Shown: positions 34,614-43,257 of the stretch, piece by piece
Layout of the letters: every line of letters begins with the position of its first letter
Numbering within the stretch: the first letter of the stretch is position 1
Assembly: GCA_020629635.1 (NCBI GenBank)
Contig: JAHDCX010000011.1
Coordinates: 1-64,000 of the forward strand
DNA length: 64,000 nt
Reading direction: 5' to 3'
From: Acidimicrobiales bacterium
GTDB lineage: Bacteria > Actinomycetota > Acidimicrobiia > Acidimicrobiales > SHLQ01
The notes under the pieces: model-generated
Told to the model about the DNA's origin: nothing
Database searches by the model: none
Seen by the model: the letters and a program-made list of their open reading frames with translations, nothing else
Translations under genes and position numbers: made by a program

Positions 34614-35861
34614 CTATTCGAGGGTGGCGTAGTTGGTCGATCGATCGTCGACCTGGTGGTTGCCGATCGACGGCGCGACCTCCCGAAGATCCTCGATCCA
34701 CGCGTCGACCTGGTCGACGTTGCCGAACGAGAGCGTGAGGTGCAGCGAATCGGGCGGTGTCTGGCGGTCATGGAACCATCCGCGAGCGGCCATGGCGTCG
34801 CCGAGCGCGAACGGATCGATCGGTGCAGCGTGCTCGGCGTCTGCGGCGATGCAGAAGATGTGGGCCGTCGGATCGCCCAGCACCACAAGACCCGGAGTCG
34901 CCCGGACCTCGGCGCGCATGCGGTCGGTCACCCCGAGTACCGCTGCGGTTCGCTCGACGTAGCCGTCGACGCCGAGATGGGCCATGACTCCCCACGCCAT
35001 CGCCATCGGCAGCCCGGCACGAGAACCTTGCAAGTTCGGTGAGGCATAGAAGCCGCCCAGCCAGTCGTCGAAAACGAACGTCTGATGTGCCCGGAGCGCC
35101 TTGTCCCGGTAGCAGATCACGGACGCGCCTTTTGGGGCGTAGCCGAGCTTGTGGACGTCGGCCGAGATCGACGTGACGCCCTCGACCGCAAAGTTCCACG
35201 GATCCACGTCATGGCCGAGACGTTCCATGAACGGAAGGAAGAACCCGCCCATGCACGCGTCGACATGGCACAACACTCCCCGATCCGCCGCTGCGGTCGC
35301 GATCGAGGCGATGTCGTCGATCACCCCTTGCGGATACGACACCGCAGAGGTGACGACCAGCGCGGTGTTCGGCTCGATCGCGGCGATCATGGCGTCGGTG
35401 TCGGCCCGCCAGTCTTCGCCCACCGGGACCACGACGGGGGTGACCCCGAACAGATGGGCCGCCTTGTGGAACGCGGCGTGCGCAGAATCGGCGAGCACCA
35501 TCTCGGGCTGGACGATGCCCCGCTCGTGACGAGCGTGCTCCCGGGCCGCCTTCACCGCGCAGAGGATCGACTCGGTCCCGCCGCTCGTCAGGAATCCCGA
35601 CGCACTGTCGGGGCCGGCGAGCAGGTCTGCGGTCCAGCGAACGACTTCTCGTTGGATCTCACCGAGCGACGGAAACGCGACGGTGTTGAGGGCGTTCTCG
35701 TGCAGATACATCGCCGCGACACGTTCGGCCACCTCGTGCACGGCATCTCCGCCGTCGTACACCATGCCGAATGCCCGTCCCTCCGCCCATGGCACGTCGC
35801 GGGCACGCTTGGCCGCGAGCGCGGCCACGACGTCGTCGATCGGAATGCCGCTGTTCTTCAT
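34614..35861 (-). CDS. PLP-dependent group II decarboxylase / sphinganine-1-phosphate-lyase-like
   Basis: A 415-residue fold-type I PLP enzyme. [20 protein letters not shown] binds the phosphate, [14 protein letters not shown] gives the PLP-pyridine Asp, and [20 protein letters not shown] contains the Schiff-base Lys. The pattern ([17 protein letters not shown]) is closest to sphinganine-1-phosphate aldolases and tyrosine/glutamate decarboxylase-like enzymes. The substrate is unknown. It lies in a co-directional run of metabolic genes ahead of gapdh/arsJ (71-bp gap). Confidence 0.8.
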   Translation of the reverse strand: MKNSGIPIDDVVAALAAKRARDVPWAEGRAFGMVYDGGDAVHEVAERVAAMYLHENALNTVAFPSLGEIQREVVRWTADLLAGPDSASGFLTSGGTESILCAVKAAREHARHERGIVQPEMVLADSAHAAFHKAAHLFGVTPVVVPVGEDWRADTDAMIAAIEPNTALVVTSAVSYPQGVIDDIASIATAAADRGVLCHVDACMGGFFLPFMERLGHDVDPWNFAVEGVTSISADVHKLGYAPKGASVICYRDKALRAHQTFVFDDWLGGFYASPNLQGSRAGLPMAMAWGVMAHLGVDGYVERTAAVLGVTDRMRAEVRATPGLVVLGDPTAHIFCIAADAEHAAPIDPFALGDAMAARGWFHDRQTPPDSLHLTLSFGNVDQVDAWIEDLREVAPSIGNHQVDDRSTNYATLE

Positions 35862-35874
35862 CTCGCCCCGAACT

Positions 35875-36666
35875 TCACTGGCCCATGCTCATGAATCCGA
35901 GCGTGTCTTCGACGGCTCCGGTGACCACGTACTCGGCACCAAAGGGTCGACTCCACCCGGCGCGCACCAGCGCCGGCAACAGCCATTGGTAGTCGATCTC
36001 TCCATGGTCGGGCGTACCGCGGTCGGGCACCGCAGCAAATTGAATGTGCCCGATCCGGCTCAGGTTGTCGGTGATCCGCGTGAACACATCGCCTTCGGTC
36101 CGCTGGGTGTGGAAGATGTCGACCATCACCGTGATCGTCGGGTCGTCGGGCCCAACCGCGGCGTCGATTGCGGCCAACGCGTCGGCGATCGTGTGCACGT
36201 GATAGCCCGGGACCGCCTGCGGCGAGAGCGGCTCCACGAGCAGCCCGATGCCGGTCGGCCTCGCTCGCGCTGCGGCATAGGAAAGATTGTTGGCGAACGC
36301 CTCAGCGGCTGCCGGGCCCCGGTGGCGACCAGCGAAGACACTCACCGCTCGACAGCCGATGGCCTCGGCGTAGTCGAGCGCCTGGTCGATCAGCTCCCGA
36401 GCCTCCGAGATCCGGCCCGGGTCGGCCGCCAGCCCGAAGTCTGTCGGACCGTTCGGTCCGAGTCCCGTGTTCAGGCTCAACATGTCGAGGCCCGTCTCCT
36501 CGAGCGCCTCCCGCACTGCGGACGGATCGGTCTCGTACGGGAAATGGCATTCGACCGCCGCAAAGCCGTTGTCAGCGGCGAGTCGGATCGCCTCCGGAAG
36601 TGCACGTTCGGTCCACAAGAAGCCGAGGTTCGCGGAGAAGGTCGGCGCCGGCATCGCCCGGCTCAC
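35875..36666 (-). CDS. Hydroxypyruvate isomerase-family TIM-barrel protein
   Basis: 263 residues: FSANLGFLWTERALPEAIRL, GFAAVECHFPYETD, GCRAVSVFAGRH, IGLLVEPLSPQAVPGYHV and MVDIFHTQRTEGDV are the xylose-isomerase-like/Hyi blocks, with metal-ligand Glu (VEPL), Asp and His. It probably interconverts hydroxypyruvate and tartronate semialdehyde or a related sugar acid. GTG 36666 overlaps the SDR stop (GTGA), so it is coupled to the upstream dehydrogenase. Confidence 0.82.
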   Translation of the reverse strand: MSRAMPAPTFSANLGFLWTERALPEAIRLAADNGFAAVECHFPYETDPSAVREALEETGLDMLSLNTGLGPNGPTDFGLAADPGRISEARELIDQALDYAEAIGCRAVSVFAGRHRGPAAAEAFANNLSYAAARARPTGIGLLVEPLSPQAVPGYHVHTIADALAAIDAAVGPDDPTITVMVDIFHTQRTEGDVFTRITDNLSRIGHIQFAAVPDRGTPDHGEIDYQWLLPALVRAGWSRPFGAEYVVTGAVEDTLGFMSMGQ

Positions 36667-37556
36667 CCCTCGTCGGAGACGAGACCCGCCTGCTGGGCGA
36701 TGCCCGCCAGCAGACCGAGCCCACCAGCCGGGTTGGTGCGGTCCAGGATCTCGCCGTGACGTCGGGCGATCTCGCCGTCGAAGTCGTGGTCGGTGAACAC
36801 CCAGAATCGATCCTCGACGATCGCGTCGAGCAGCACGTCGGCCACTTGCTCGGGAGGCTTGCCGCCAGCGAAGATCTGCTTCACCATCGCCCGCATCATC
36901 TCGTTCTGAGGATCGGGCTCACCCTCGTTCTCGAGATGCGCCGGCCGGTTCCGCTCGGACTCGGCGATCCCCGTGCGAATCACGCCGGGACACAGACAGC
37001 TCACCTTCACGCCCGACCCCGCGGCACGCAGCTCGGTCTCGAGCGACTCGGCGATCCCGACCACGGCGTACTTCGACGCGACGTACGGGGCGGCACCGGC
37101 GGACGGCATGTGCCCGAGCACCGATGCCGTCATGATGATCCGCCCCGAATCCTGGGCCAGCAGGTGCGGAAGCGCCGCATGCATGCCGTGCACGACGCCG
37201 AACAGGTTCACGTCGAGCGTCCATCGCCAATCGTCGGGCGTCAGGTCGTTGATGGGACCACCGGCGCCGACCCCCGCATTCAGGCAGACGACGTCGAGAC
37301 GTCCGAACGTGTCGATCGCCGTGTCGATCATCGTCTGGTTGGCCGACCGGTCCGCAACGTCGACCACCAACGACACCGCAGAATGCCCCGCATCGGTGAT
37401 CGCTGCGGTTGCCTCCGCCAGCGCCGGTTCTTCGATGTCCGCGAGAAGCACGTTCATCCCCGCCTCCGCGAAGCGGGCAGCGAAGGCCCGCCCCATTCCG
37501 CTGGCGGCGCCCGTGATGACGGCGGTTTGTCCCTGGAGGCTCTCGATCGTGGTCAC
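36663..37556 (-). CDS. Short-chain dehydrogenase/reductase
   Basis: A 297-residue classical SDR: AVITGAASGMGRAFAARFAE is the TGxxxGxG coenzyme motif, followed by LNAGVGAGG (NAG), TASVLGHMPSAGAAPYVASK (Ser and YxxxK catalytic residues) and CLCPGVIRTG. A C-terminal extension of about 50 residues (RFWVFTDHDFDGEIARRH) is typical of actinobacterial SDRs acting on larger substrates. It is coupled by overlap to the Hyi-like gene. Confidence 0.85.
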   Translation of the reverse strand: MTTIESLQGQTAVITGAASGMGRAFAARFAEAGMNVLLADIEEPALAEATAAITDAGHSAVSLVVDVADRSANQTMIDTAIDTFGRLDVVCLNAGVGAGGPINDLTPDDWRWTLDVNLFGVVHGMHAALPHLLAQDSGRIIMTASVLGHMPSAGAAPYVASKYAVVGIAESLETELRAAGSGVKVSCLCPGVIRTGIAESERNRPAHLENEGEPDPQNEMMRAMVKQIFAGGKPPEQVADVLLDAIVEDRFWVFTDHDFDGEIARRHGEILDRTNPAGGLGLLAGIAQQAGLVSDEG

Positions 37557-37565
37557 TCCCCCGTC

Positions 37566-38189
37566 TTAGTGGCCGAGATGCTCCCTGAGCCAGTCGTCGA
37601 GGGGTCCGGCTGCCTGCCACGCGGCCCGAATTCGGTCGAACGCGTCGGCGGTGAAGAGCCACGCCGGGCGGGCCTCGAACCGGCTGACCTGAAGCGACTT
37701 GTGACGCGAGAGGTCGGGGTGTGGATGGTCTTCGGCCAGGTCTCGCAGCGGCCGCTTGAGCTGAGGGTCGTCAAGGTCAAAGCCGGCACCGGCGGCGTCC
37801 TCGACGATTTGGTGGAGCGACGTCGCAGTTGCCGGGTCGCTCACCGCTCGGCGATACGCCTCGAGTTGGGGCTTTTCGAACACCGGCATTCCGACTGAGA
37901 TCGCGATGCCGTCAGCGTCGATCCGAAACGAGTGGACTTCTCCACCCGGACGCCTGATGCCGGCCACGTGTTCGGTCCGGAACGGCGGCTGCCCCTTGGA
38001 GAAACGGGCATCCTTGCGGAGGCGGAAGATCTTCGACTCGCCGGCCGTGCGTTCGACCTCCGCAGCCAGAAACTGCTTGGTCGCGAGCTCAATCGACGCG
38101 TACTCGTCTTTGTGCTCGACGTACCACGAGGTCGTGTTGTTCGCCTCAAGCTCGGCGAAGAAGGTGTGGGTGTGGGTCGGCCAAGTCAT
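37566..38189 (-). CDS. DUF2461 (TIGR02453) family protein
   Basis: 207 residues starting MTWPTHTHTFFAELEANNTT, with WYVEHKDEYASIELATKQFL, KIFRLRKDARFSKGQPPFRT and RRPGGEVHSFRIDADG. The RDxRFSKxKxPFKT-like block (here KDARFSKGQPPFRT) is the DUF2461 hallmark. Function unknown. ATG 38189 was preferred to one seven codons earlier because AAAGGA precedes it at normal spacing. Confidence 0.8.
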   Translation of the reverse strand: MTWPTHTHTFFAELEANNTTSWYVEHKDEYASIELATKQFLAAEVERTAGESKIFRLRKDARFSKGQPPFRTEHVAGIRRPGGEVHSFRIDADGIAISVGMPVFEKPQLEAYRRAVSDPATATSLHQIVEDAAGAGFDLDDPQLKRPLRDLAEDHPHPDLSRHKSLQVSRFEARPAWLFTADAFDRIRAAWQAAGPLDDWLREHLGH

Positions 38190-38307
38190 CGAGCGTCCTT
38201 TTTCATTCATTGATCAGCGCATGGGGACATCGATCAGTGGGCGCCGATTTCGACAACCAGACGCAGATTCTTCGGAACCAGAGGGATTCGGCCGACGTAC
38301 TACTCAC

Positions 38308-39327
38308 ATGACCAACCGACTGCTGCCCTTCCGATTGCTGCTCCTCCTCGTCACGTGTTCGGCGCTGCTCGTGGTCTCGACCGCGTGTGGCTCCAGCGAA
38401 TCGACCGTGGCATCTGACGCCGGCAGCGCCGAGGGCGATTCGACCGGCGACGTCGCCCCCGAGGACACCGACCCGACCGACGTCACCCCTCCGACGACCG
38501 AGGCGCCCCCGTCGTCGATCGCGCCAAACAACTTCCCCGAGGTCACGGCCGATCTCGTCGCCGCCCGCGAACGTTGGCGAGCCGCGGCGATCACCGACTA
38601 CGTGATGACGTGGTCGCCGTCGTGTTTCTGCCCGGCGTCCACGTTCACCGACACGGTCAACGCCGGGGTCCTCGTCGACCACCAGAAGTCGGGCGACACC
38701 TTCTACCAGACCACCGGCTGGACCATGGACGACCTCTTCTCCAACATCGAACTCGTGCTCGCGGACGACCCGGCCCGGGTCGAGGCCGAATTCGACCCGG
38801 AGACCGGTGCGGTGATCAGCTACTGGGTGGACCTCGACGAGATGATGGCCGACGAAGAGTTTGGCATCGAGGTCGTCTCACTCGAGCCGATCATCACGAG
38901 CCAGCCGGGCGGCCCGGCGACCCTTCCCGATGTCGAACTCGTCGAGGACTGGGGATGCGGGTTCGGGTTCAACAAGGGCTCGGCCGACCAGACGCTCGGC
39001 CTCCAGATCTTCTTCGTCGGCGAATGGACCGACGACGGCCCCGACATCTCCACCCCCGTCGACATCAGCGGCGAGGACTGGGAGGCCATCGTGTACGTCG
39101 GCAAGGACCTCTTCGCCGACTGGTGCGACGACGTGCTCGAAGAGGGCGAACTGCTTCCGACGATCGACGCCGAGTACCGGGTCGTCGCCGGAACGATCGT
39201 GGGCCAGGTCGATGGCTGGATGGCCACCGGCACCCTCACCGGAGCGGTCGTCAACGTGGACGGACAAGAAGTCGCTCTGCCAGACCTCGACCTTCGCAAT
39301 GACGACTGGGGCTTCTTCGCTGGCTGA
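38308..39327 (+). CDS. Lipoprotein, possibly DUF6174-like
   Basis: 339 residues: signal peptide LLLLLVTCSALLVVSTACGS with lipidated Cys, an acidic Asp/Thr-rich linker to residue 75, then a domain with ITDYVMTWSPSCFCPASTFT. The W(S)PxCFCP element with following beta strands resembles DUF6174 (tentative). The C-terminal half is acidic, beta-rich and has paired Cys. Its stop abuts the stop of the convergent kinase gene in the palindrome TGATCA. Confidence 0.65.
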   Translation: MTNRLLPFRLLLLLVTCSALLVVSTACGSSESTVASDAGSAEGDSTGDVAPEDTDPTDVTPPTTEAPPSSIAPNNFPEVTADLVAARERWRAAAITDYVMTWSPSCFCPASTFTDTVNAGVLVDHQKSGDTFYQTTGWTMDDLFSNIELVLADDPARVEAEFDPETGAVISYWVDLDEMMADEEFGIEVVSLEPIITSQPGGPATLPDVELVEDWGCGFGFNKGSADQTLGLQIFFVGEWTDDGPDISTPVDISGEDWEAIVYVGKDLFADWCDDVLEEGELLPTIDAEYRVVAGTIVGQVDGWMATGTLTGAVVNVDGQEVALPDLDLRNDDWGFFAG

Positions 39328-39942
39328 TCAGCCCGCCAACACCAGCATCGCCTCGGCCGATTCGACGCGAGCCGTTCGGGCGTTGGGCAGATCGTTGGCC
39401 TCGGCTCGCATCCTTGCCGTCTCGTCGTCGAACCCGTGCGAACGCCAGCGTTCGAGAATCCGGGCTTCGACGATCGAATCTGCGACATCAAGCCCGACCG
39501 TCAGATCGAACAGGGAACGCAATGACCGCCAAGGGTCCCGGTCGAGCAGCAGCCAGTTCCCTTCGGTCACGATCGTCTCGACCGAGGCACCAACGATGCT
39601 GGCTGACCCTCGGGTGAGTTCCATCGACCGGTCGAACACGGGTATCGCCACGTCGGAATCAACGTTCGAACGGAGCCGCTCGAGCATCGCCCGATAACCA
39701 TCGACGTCGAACGTGTGCGGGGCGCCCTTTCGATCGCGATCGCCCCGCTCGACGAGAACGGCATCGTCGTAGTGGAAGGCGTCCATCCCGAACACGGCGG
39801 CGGTCTCGCCGAGGGCAGCGGCCACGGCTGCGGCCAAGGTGGACTTGCCCGCCGCCGGCGGGCCAGCGATGGCGACGACGCGCCGTCGGGTCGGCTCGAC
39901 GGCGGGCAGCGCTGCAAGCACCGCCATGACGTGGTGATCCAT
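39328..39942 (-). CDS. Uridine-kinase/nucleoside-kinase-like P-loop kinase
   Basis: 204 residues. RRRVVAIAGPPAAGKSTLAA is the Walker A motif. FGMDAFHYDDAVLVERGDRD, RKGAPHTFDVDGYR and TEGNWLLLDRDPWRSLRSLF match the uridine kinase/YggC-like group, with Asp of the acceptor site and a basic lid (ERWRSHGFDDETARMRAEAN). It phosphorylates a small sugar or nucleoside; the substrate is not determined. Convergent with the lipoprotein gene. Confidence 0.78.
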   Translation of the reverse strand: MDHHVMAVLAALPAVEPTRRRVVAIAGPPAAGKSTLAAAVAAALGETAAVFGMDAFHYDDAVLVERGDRDRKGAPHTFDVDGYRAMLERLRSNVDSDVAIPVFDRSMELTRGSASIVGASVETIVTEGNWLLLDRDPWRSLRSLFDLTVGLDVADSIVEARILERWRSHGFDDETARMRAEANDLPNARTARVESAEAMLVLAG

Positions 39943-39987
39943 GCGACAAGTTGAGCAGGTCCGGGGCGAGCGCCGTAGCTTTGCGAC

Positions 39988-40695
39988 GTGGTCTCCAAGC
40001 TCACCGCCGAATTCGTGGGTACGGCGTTCCTGCTCGCCGCGGTCGTCGGTTCGGGGATCATGGCCGAGACGCTCACCGACGACGTCGGCCTCCAGCTGTT
40101 CCAGAACGCCTTCGCGACGGCCGCCGTGCTCGGCGCTCTCATCCTCGCCTTCCAGGCGGCGTCGGGGGCCCACTTCAATCCGGCGGTGACCCTCGCCGAC
40201 CGAATCTTCGGTGACCTCGATACACAGACGGCGCTGCTCTACATGGTGGTCCAGGTATCTGGCGCGATCGTCGGCGTGATCGCGGCGAACCTCATGTTCG
40301 ACCTCGCAGCGATCGACTGGTCGACCAAGGACCGATCGGGAGCGAACCTGGTGTTTGCCGAGGTCATCGCCACCCTCGGCCTCCTCCTCGTGATCCACGG
40401 CCTGGTTCGATCGGGCACGCCCCGCCTCGCGGCCGCGTCGGTGGCTGGCTACATCGGGGGCGCGTACTACTTCACGTCGTCGACGAGCTTCGCCAACCCC
40501 GCGGTCACCATCGCCCGCACGTTCAGCGACACCTTCGCCGGCATCGAACCCGCGTCCGCGCCGGCGTTCATCGCCGCCCAACTCATCGGCACCGCCCTCG
40601 CCGTCGGCCTGATCCACGTCATCTGGCCCACACCGGTCACTTCGGGGTCAGACACGAACGTGACCAAAACCCAGGATGCGGGAGACGCCTCGTGA
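39988..40695 (+). CDS. MIP-family aquaporin/glyceroporin
   Basis: 235 residues with six TM helices and two half-helix NPA boxes, GAHFNPAVTLADRI (N64) and SFANPAVTIARTFS (N170). GTG 39988. The C-terminal tail after the last helix, PVTSGSDTNVTKTQ, is written by a palindromic repeat (40635-40665). The final TGA overlaps the GTG of the macrodomain gene, so this channel is the first gene of the macrodomain-sirtuin operon. Whether it conducts water, glycerol or a metalloid is not clear. Confidence 0.85.
   Translation: MVSKLTAEFVGTAFLLAAVVGSGIMAETLTDDVGLQLFQNAFATAAVLGALILAFQAASGAHFNPAVTLADRIFGDLDTQTALLYMVVQVSGAIVGVIAANLMFDLAAIDWSTKDRSGANLVFAEVIATLGLLLVIHGLVRSGTPRLAAASVAGYIGGAYYFTSSTSFANPAVTIARTFSDTFAGIEPASAPAFIAAQLIGTALAVGLIHVIWPTPVTSGSDTNVTKTQDAGDAS
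40635..40665 (+). repeat. Palindromic repeat, type A, inside aquaporin 3' end
   Basis: A 31-bp imperfect palindrome with arms GGTCAC / GTGACC and inner TTCG / CGAA around GGGGTCAGACA. It codes VTSGSDTNVT at the protein's C-terminus. Related copies lie at 43261-43290, 49776-49804 and 50441-50470. Confidence 0.75.
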
Positions 40696-41582
40696 TCGAT
40701 CTCGACGACTACGCCGATGCCATTGCCCTCGATGAGCGGCCGGTGATCGAGGCCGACCCGGACTGGCGCGAATCGCTGCGCCAACTCCTCGACGAAATTG
40801 CGCCGGGAGCGATCTCGACGAGCGCTCCGCCCGAACAGTTGTGGCGTGCCACCTGCGGGATGCTCGCCCCCGTCGAACCCAACGCCCTTCCCGACTCGAT
40901 CGTCGATCGGCTCGAAGGCATCGCACGCGCCATCACCCTCGAACGAGGGGTGCTCGACATCGGCGACCTGCCGACGATCGACGTGGTGTTCGGCACGGAC
41001 ATGGCGCACGGCGACCGGATCGTCCTCGACATCGGCGACATCACGCGACGCCGTGTCGATGCGATCGTCAATGCCGCCAACCGCCAGATGCTCGGGTGCC
41101 GGCAACCGAACCACCCGTGCATCGACAACGCCATTCACTCCGCAGCAGGACCGCGACTTCGGTCCGACTGCGAGATCGTGATGAGGCTTCAGGGCGAACC
41201 CGAAGCGGTCGGTTCGGCCAAGCTGACCCGTGGGCACGCCTTGGTGGCGCCGTACGTGATTCACACCGTCGGCCCACAACTCGAACCCGGCGCCGACCCC
41301 ACGCCCGACGACATCGGTGGCCTCGCGGACTGCTACCGATCCATCCTCGACCTCGCTGCCGCCCGCGACGACATCCGTTCGGTGGCGATCTGCGCGATCT
41401 CGACCGGCGTGTTCGCCTTCCCGCGTCCGGTCGCAGCCGGCATCGCCGTCGCCGAGATACAGGCCGGACTCGAACGCCACCCCGACACCATCGACCGGGT
41501 CGTGATCAACTGCTTCACGAACGACGACGCCGATCCGTACCTGGCGATCTTTCACGACGCATCCCCCGAAGGCGCATCGTGA
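40692..41582 (+). CDS. Zinc-containing macrodomain protein-ADP-ribose hydrolase (Zn-Macro)
   Basis: 296 residues: a helical N-terminal 100 residues, then a macrodomain with LDIGDITRRRVDAIVNAANR (ADP-ribose contacts). LGCRQPNHPCIDNAIHSAAG supplies Cys136, His141 and Cys143, the zinc site that defines Zn-Macros, and CAISTGVFAFPRPVAAGIAV closes the phosphate loop. Family enzymes remove ADP-ribose placed by the SirTM partner, whose gene follows with a four-base overlap (GTGA). GTG 40692 overlaps the aquaporin stop. Confidence 0.87.
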   Translation: MIDLDDYADAIALDERPVIEADPDWRESLRQLLDEIAPGAISTSAPPEQLWRATCGMLAPVEPNALPDSIVDRLEGIARAITLERGVLDIGDLPTIDVVFGTDMAHGDRIVLDIGDITRRRVDAIVNAANRQMLGCRQPNHPCIDNAIHSAAGPRLRSDCEIVMRLQGEPEAVGSAKLTRGHALVAPYVIHTVGPQLEPGADPTPDDIGGLADCYRSILDLAAARDDIRSVAICAISTGVFAFPRPVAAGIAVAEIQAGLERHPDTIDRVVINCFTNDDADPYLAIFHDASPEGAS

Positions 41583-42451
41583 GCCCGGACATCGCGCGTG
41601 AGCGTCTCGACAACGCCGAACATCTCCTCCTCACGGCCGGGGCGGGCCTCACCGCCGCCGCCGGCATCAACTACACCGACCGTGAGCTGTTCGCCCGAGA
41701 GTTCCCCGGCATGCTCCAGTACGGCGTCGGCGCCCAATACGAGATGATTGGCCAGCACGTCGAAGACTCCCAGATCTTCTGGGGCTACTGGGCGGCACAC
41801 GTCGACCTCGTCCGTTGGCGATGGCCGAGATCCGAGCCGTACCCGTCGCTTCGGCGGCTGGCCGACCGCTTCGGAAATCCCGACGACCGCGACGCCGAAG
41901 TGTTTGTCATGACATCGAACGTCGACGCCATGTTCGAGCGACACGGCTTCGACCCCGAGCAGATCTTCATCCCCCAAGGCGACTACGCACTCATGCAATG
42001 CGAGGTGCCCTGCACCCGCAATGTGTGGGATTGGAAGGACGAGCTCGACGCGATCACCGCCTCGACCGACCCGGCCACCCAACGCCTCACCGACCCGGCC
42101 CTCGTCCCCGTCTGCCCGTATTGCGGTGGGCCGGTGTTCATGAACGTCCGCAAGGACGCGTCGTTCATCGACGACCACTTGCTGGCGACCGGCGAACAGC
42201 TCGGCGAGTGGCTGCGGGAGCGGAGCGGTGGCCGTGGCGTCGTGCTCGAGATCGGCGCCGGCTTCAACACACCGACCGTGATCCGGCGGCCGGGCGAACA
42301 GATCGTTCGGGGCCTCCCGGACTGGACGCTCATCCGGATCAACATGGATCACGCCGATGTGCCAGACGACCTCGCCGACCGGGCGATCGGACTGTCGGGT
42401 GATGCGCTCACGATTCTGTCGAGCCTGATCGATACGGATGAGGAGTCCTGA
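41579..42451 (+). CDS. SirTM-class macrodomain-linked sirtuin (protein ADP-ribosyltransferase)
   Basis: 290 residues: LLLTAGAGLTAAAGINYTDR (NAD-binding GAG loop), VFVMTSNVDAMFERHGFDPE, FIPQGDYALMQCEVPC with later VPVCPYCGGPVF (four-Cys zinc site) and VLEIGAGFNTPTVIRRPGEQ. A Gln stands where deacetylating sirtuins have the catalytic His, as in SirTMs that ADP-ribosylate lipoylated GcvH-L (Rack and colleagues, Streptococcus/Staphylococcus). No GcvH-L or LplA gene is adjacent, so the target here is unknown. GTG 41579 overlaps the macrodomain stop; the stop overlaps the next ATG (TGATG). Confidence 0.85.
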   Translation: MSPDIARERLDNAEHLLLTAGAGLTAAAGINYTDRELFAREFPGMLQYGVGAQYEMIGQHVEDSQIFWGYWAAHVDLVRWRWPRSEPYPSLRRLADRFGNPDDRDAEVFVMTSNVDAMFERHGFDPEQIFIPQGDYALMQCEVPCTRNVWDWKDELDAITASTDPATQRLTDPALVPVCPYCGGPVFMNVRKDASFIDDHLLATGEQLGEWLRERSGGRGVVLEIGAGFNTPTVIRRPGEQIVRGLPDWTLIRINMDHADVPDDLADRAIGLSGDALTILSSLIDTDEES

Positions 42452-43242
42452 TGAGCACGACTGACCGTCCGTTCACCCGAGCACTGGTGACGGGGCCAAC
42501 AGCCGGGATCGGCGCCGCGATCGCCGATGACTTGCTTCGCCACGGCGTGGAGCTCGTGGCCGTTGCCCGCGACGTGTCGCGGCTCGAGGCGCTGAGCGTC
42601 GCCCACCCCGGCAAGGTCGAGGTAGTGGCTGCGGATCTTTCGGACCGATCTGCGGTGGCGCTCGTCGCCGACCGCATTCGGGCAGACGAGCTCCCGATCG
42701 ATCTGGTGGTCAACAACGCCGGATTCGGCCTGATCGGCAACTTCCATGAGGCCGACCTGTCGAGCGAATGGGGCATGGTGCAGGTCAACGTCGAAGCGTT
42801 GTTCGCGCTGACCCATGCGGCCGCAGGGGTGTTCGTCCAACGCGGCGGCGGCTCGATCCTCAACGTCTCGTCGATCGCCGCACATCTCGTTTCTCCTCTC
42901 GGGGCGACCTACGCCGCCACCAAGGCGTTCGTGACGTCGCTCGGCGACTCTCTCGTTGGCGAGCTGGCCCCACACGGGGTCACCGTCACGACGGTCGAAC
43001 CCGGGCTGACGCACACCGAGTTCCATCAGCGGGGCGACATGGACTACTCCAATGTGCCAGCCAGGCTGTGGTCAACCGCCGAAGAGGTCGCCACCGCGGC
43101 GCTCGACGGCGTTGCGGCGGGACGGGCGTTCGTCGTGCCGGGCGCGCACAACAAGGTCGGCCGCCGGGTGCTGGGCAACCTCCCCGGCCCCATCAGACGA
43201 CGCATCTCGCTCGCCGCAAACCGCCGCCGCGACGACCGCTGA
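42451..43242 (+). CDS. Short-chain dehydrogenase (SDR) in macrodomain operon
   Basis: 263 residues: ALVTGPTAGIGAAIADDLLR (cofactor loop), DLVVNNAGFGLIGNFHE (NNAG), LNVSSIAAHLVSPLGATYAA with TK (catalytic Ser, Tyr, Lys), and VEPGLTHTEFHQRG. It resembles DltE-like reductases. Its start overlaps the sirtuin stop, making it the last gene of the four-gene operon; a redox role linked to the ADP-ribosylation target is conceivable but unproven. Confidence 0.85.
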   Translation: MSTTDRPFTRALVTGPTAGIGAAIADDLLRHGVELVAVARDVSRLEALSVAHPGKVEVVAADLSDRSAVALVADRIRADELPIDLVVNNAGFGLIGNFHEADLSSEWGMVQVNVEALFALTHAAAGVFVQRGGGSILNVSSIAAHLVSPLGATYAATKAFVTSLGDSLVGELAPHGVTVTTVEPGLTHTEFHQRGDMDYSNVPARLWSTAEEVATAALDGVAAGRAFVVPGAHNKVGRRVLGNLPGPIRRRISLAANRRRDDR

Positions 43243-43257
43243 GCGCCCGTCGCCACA

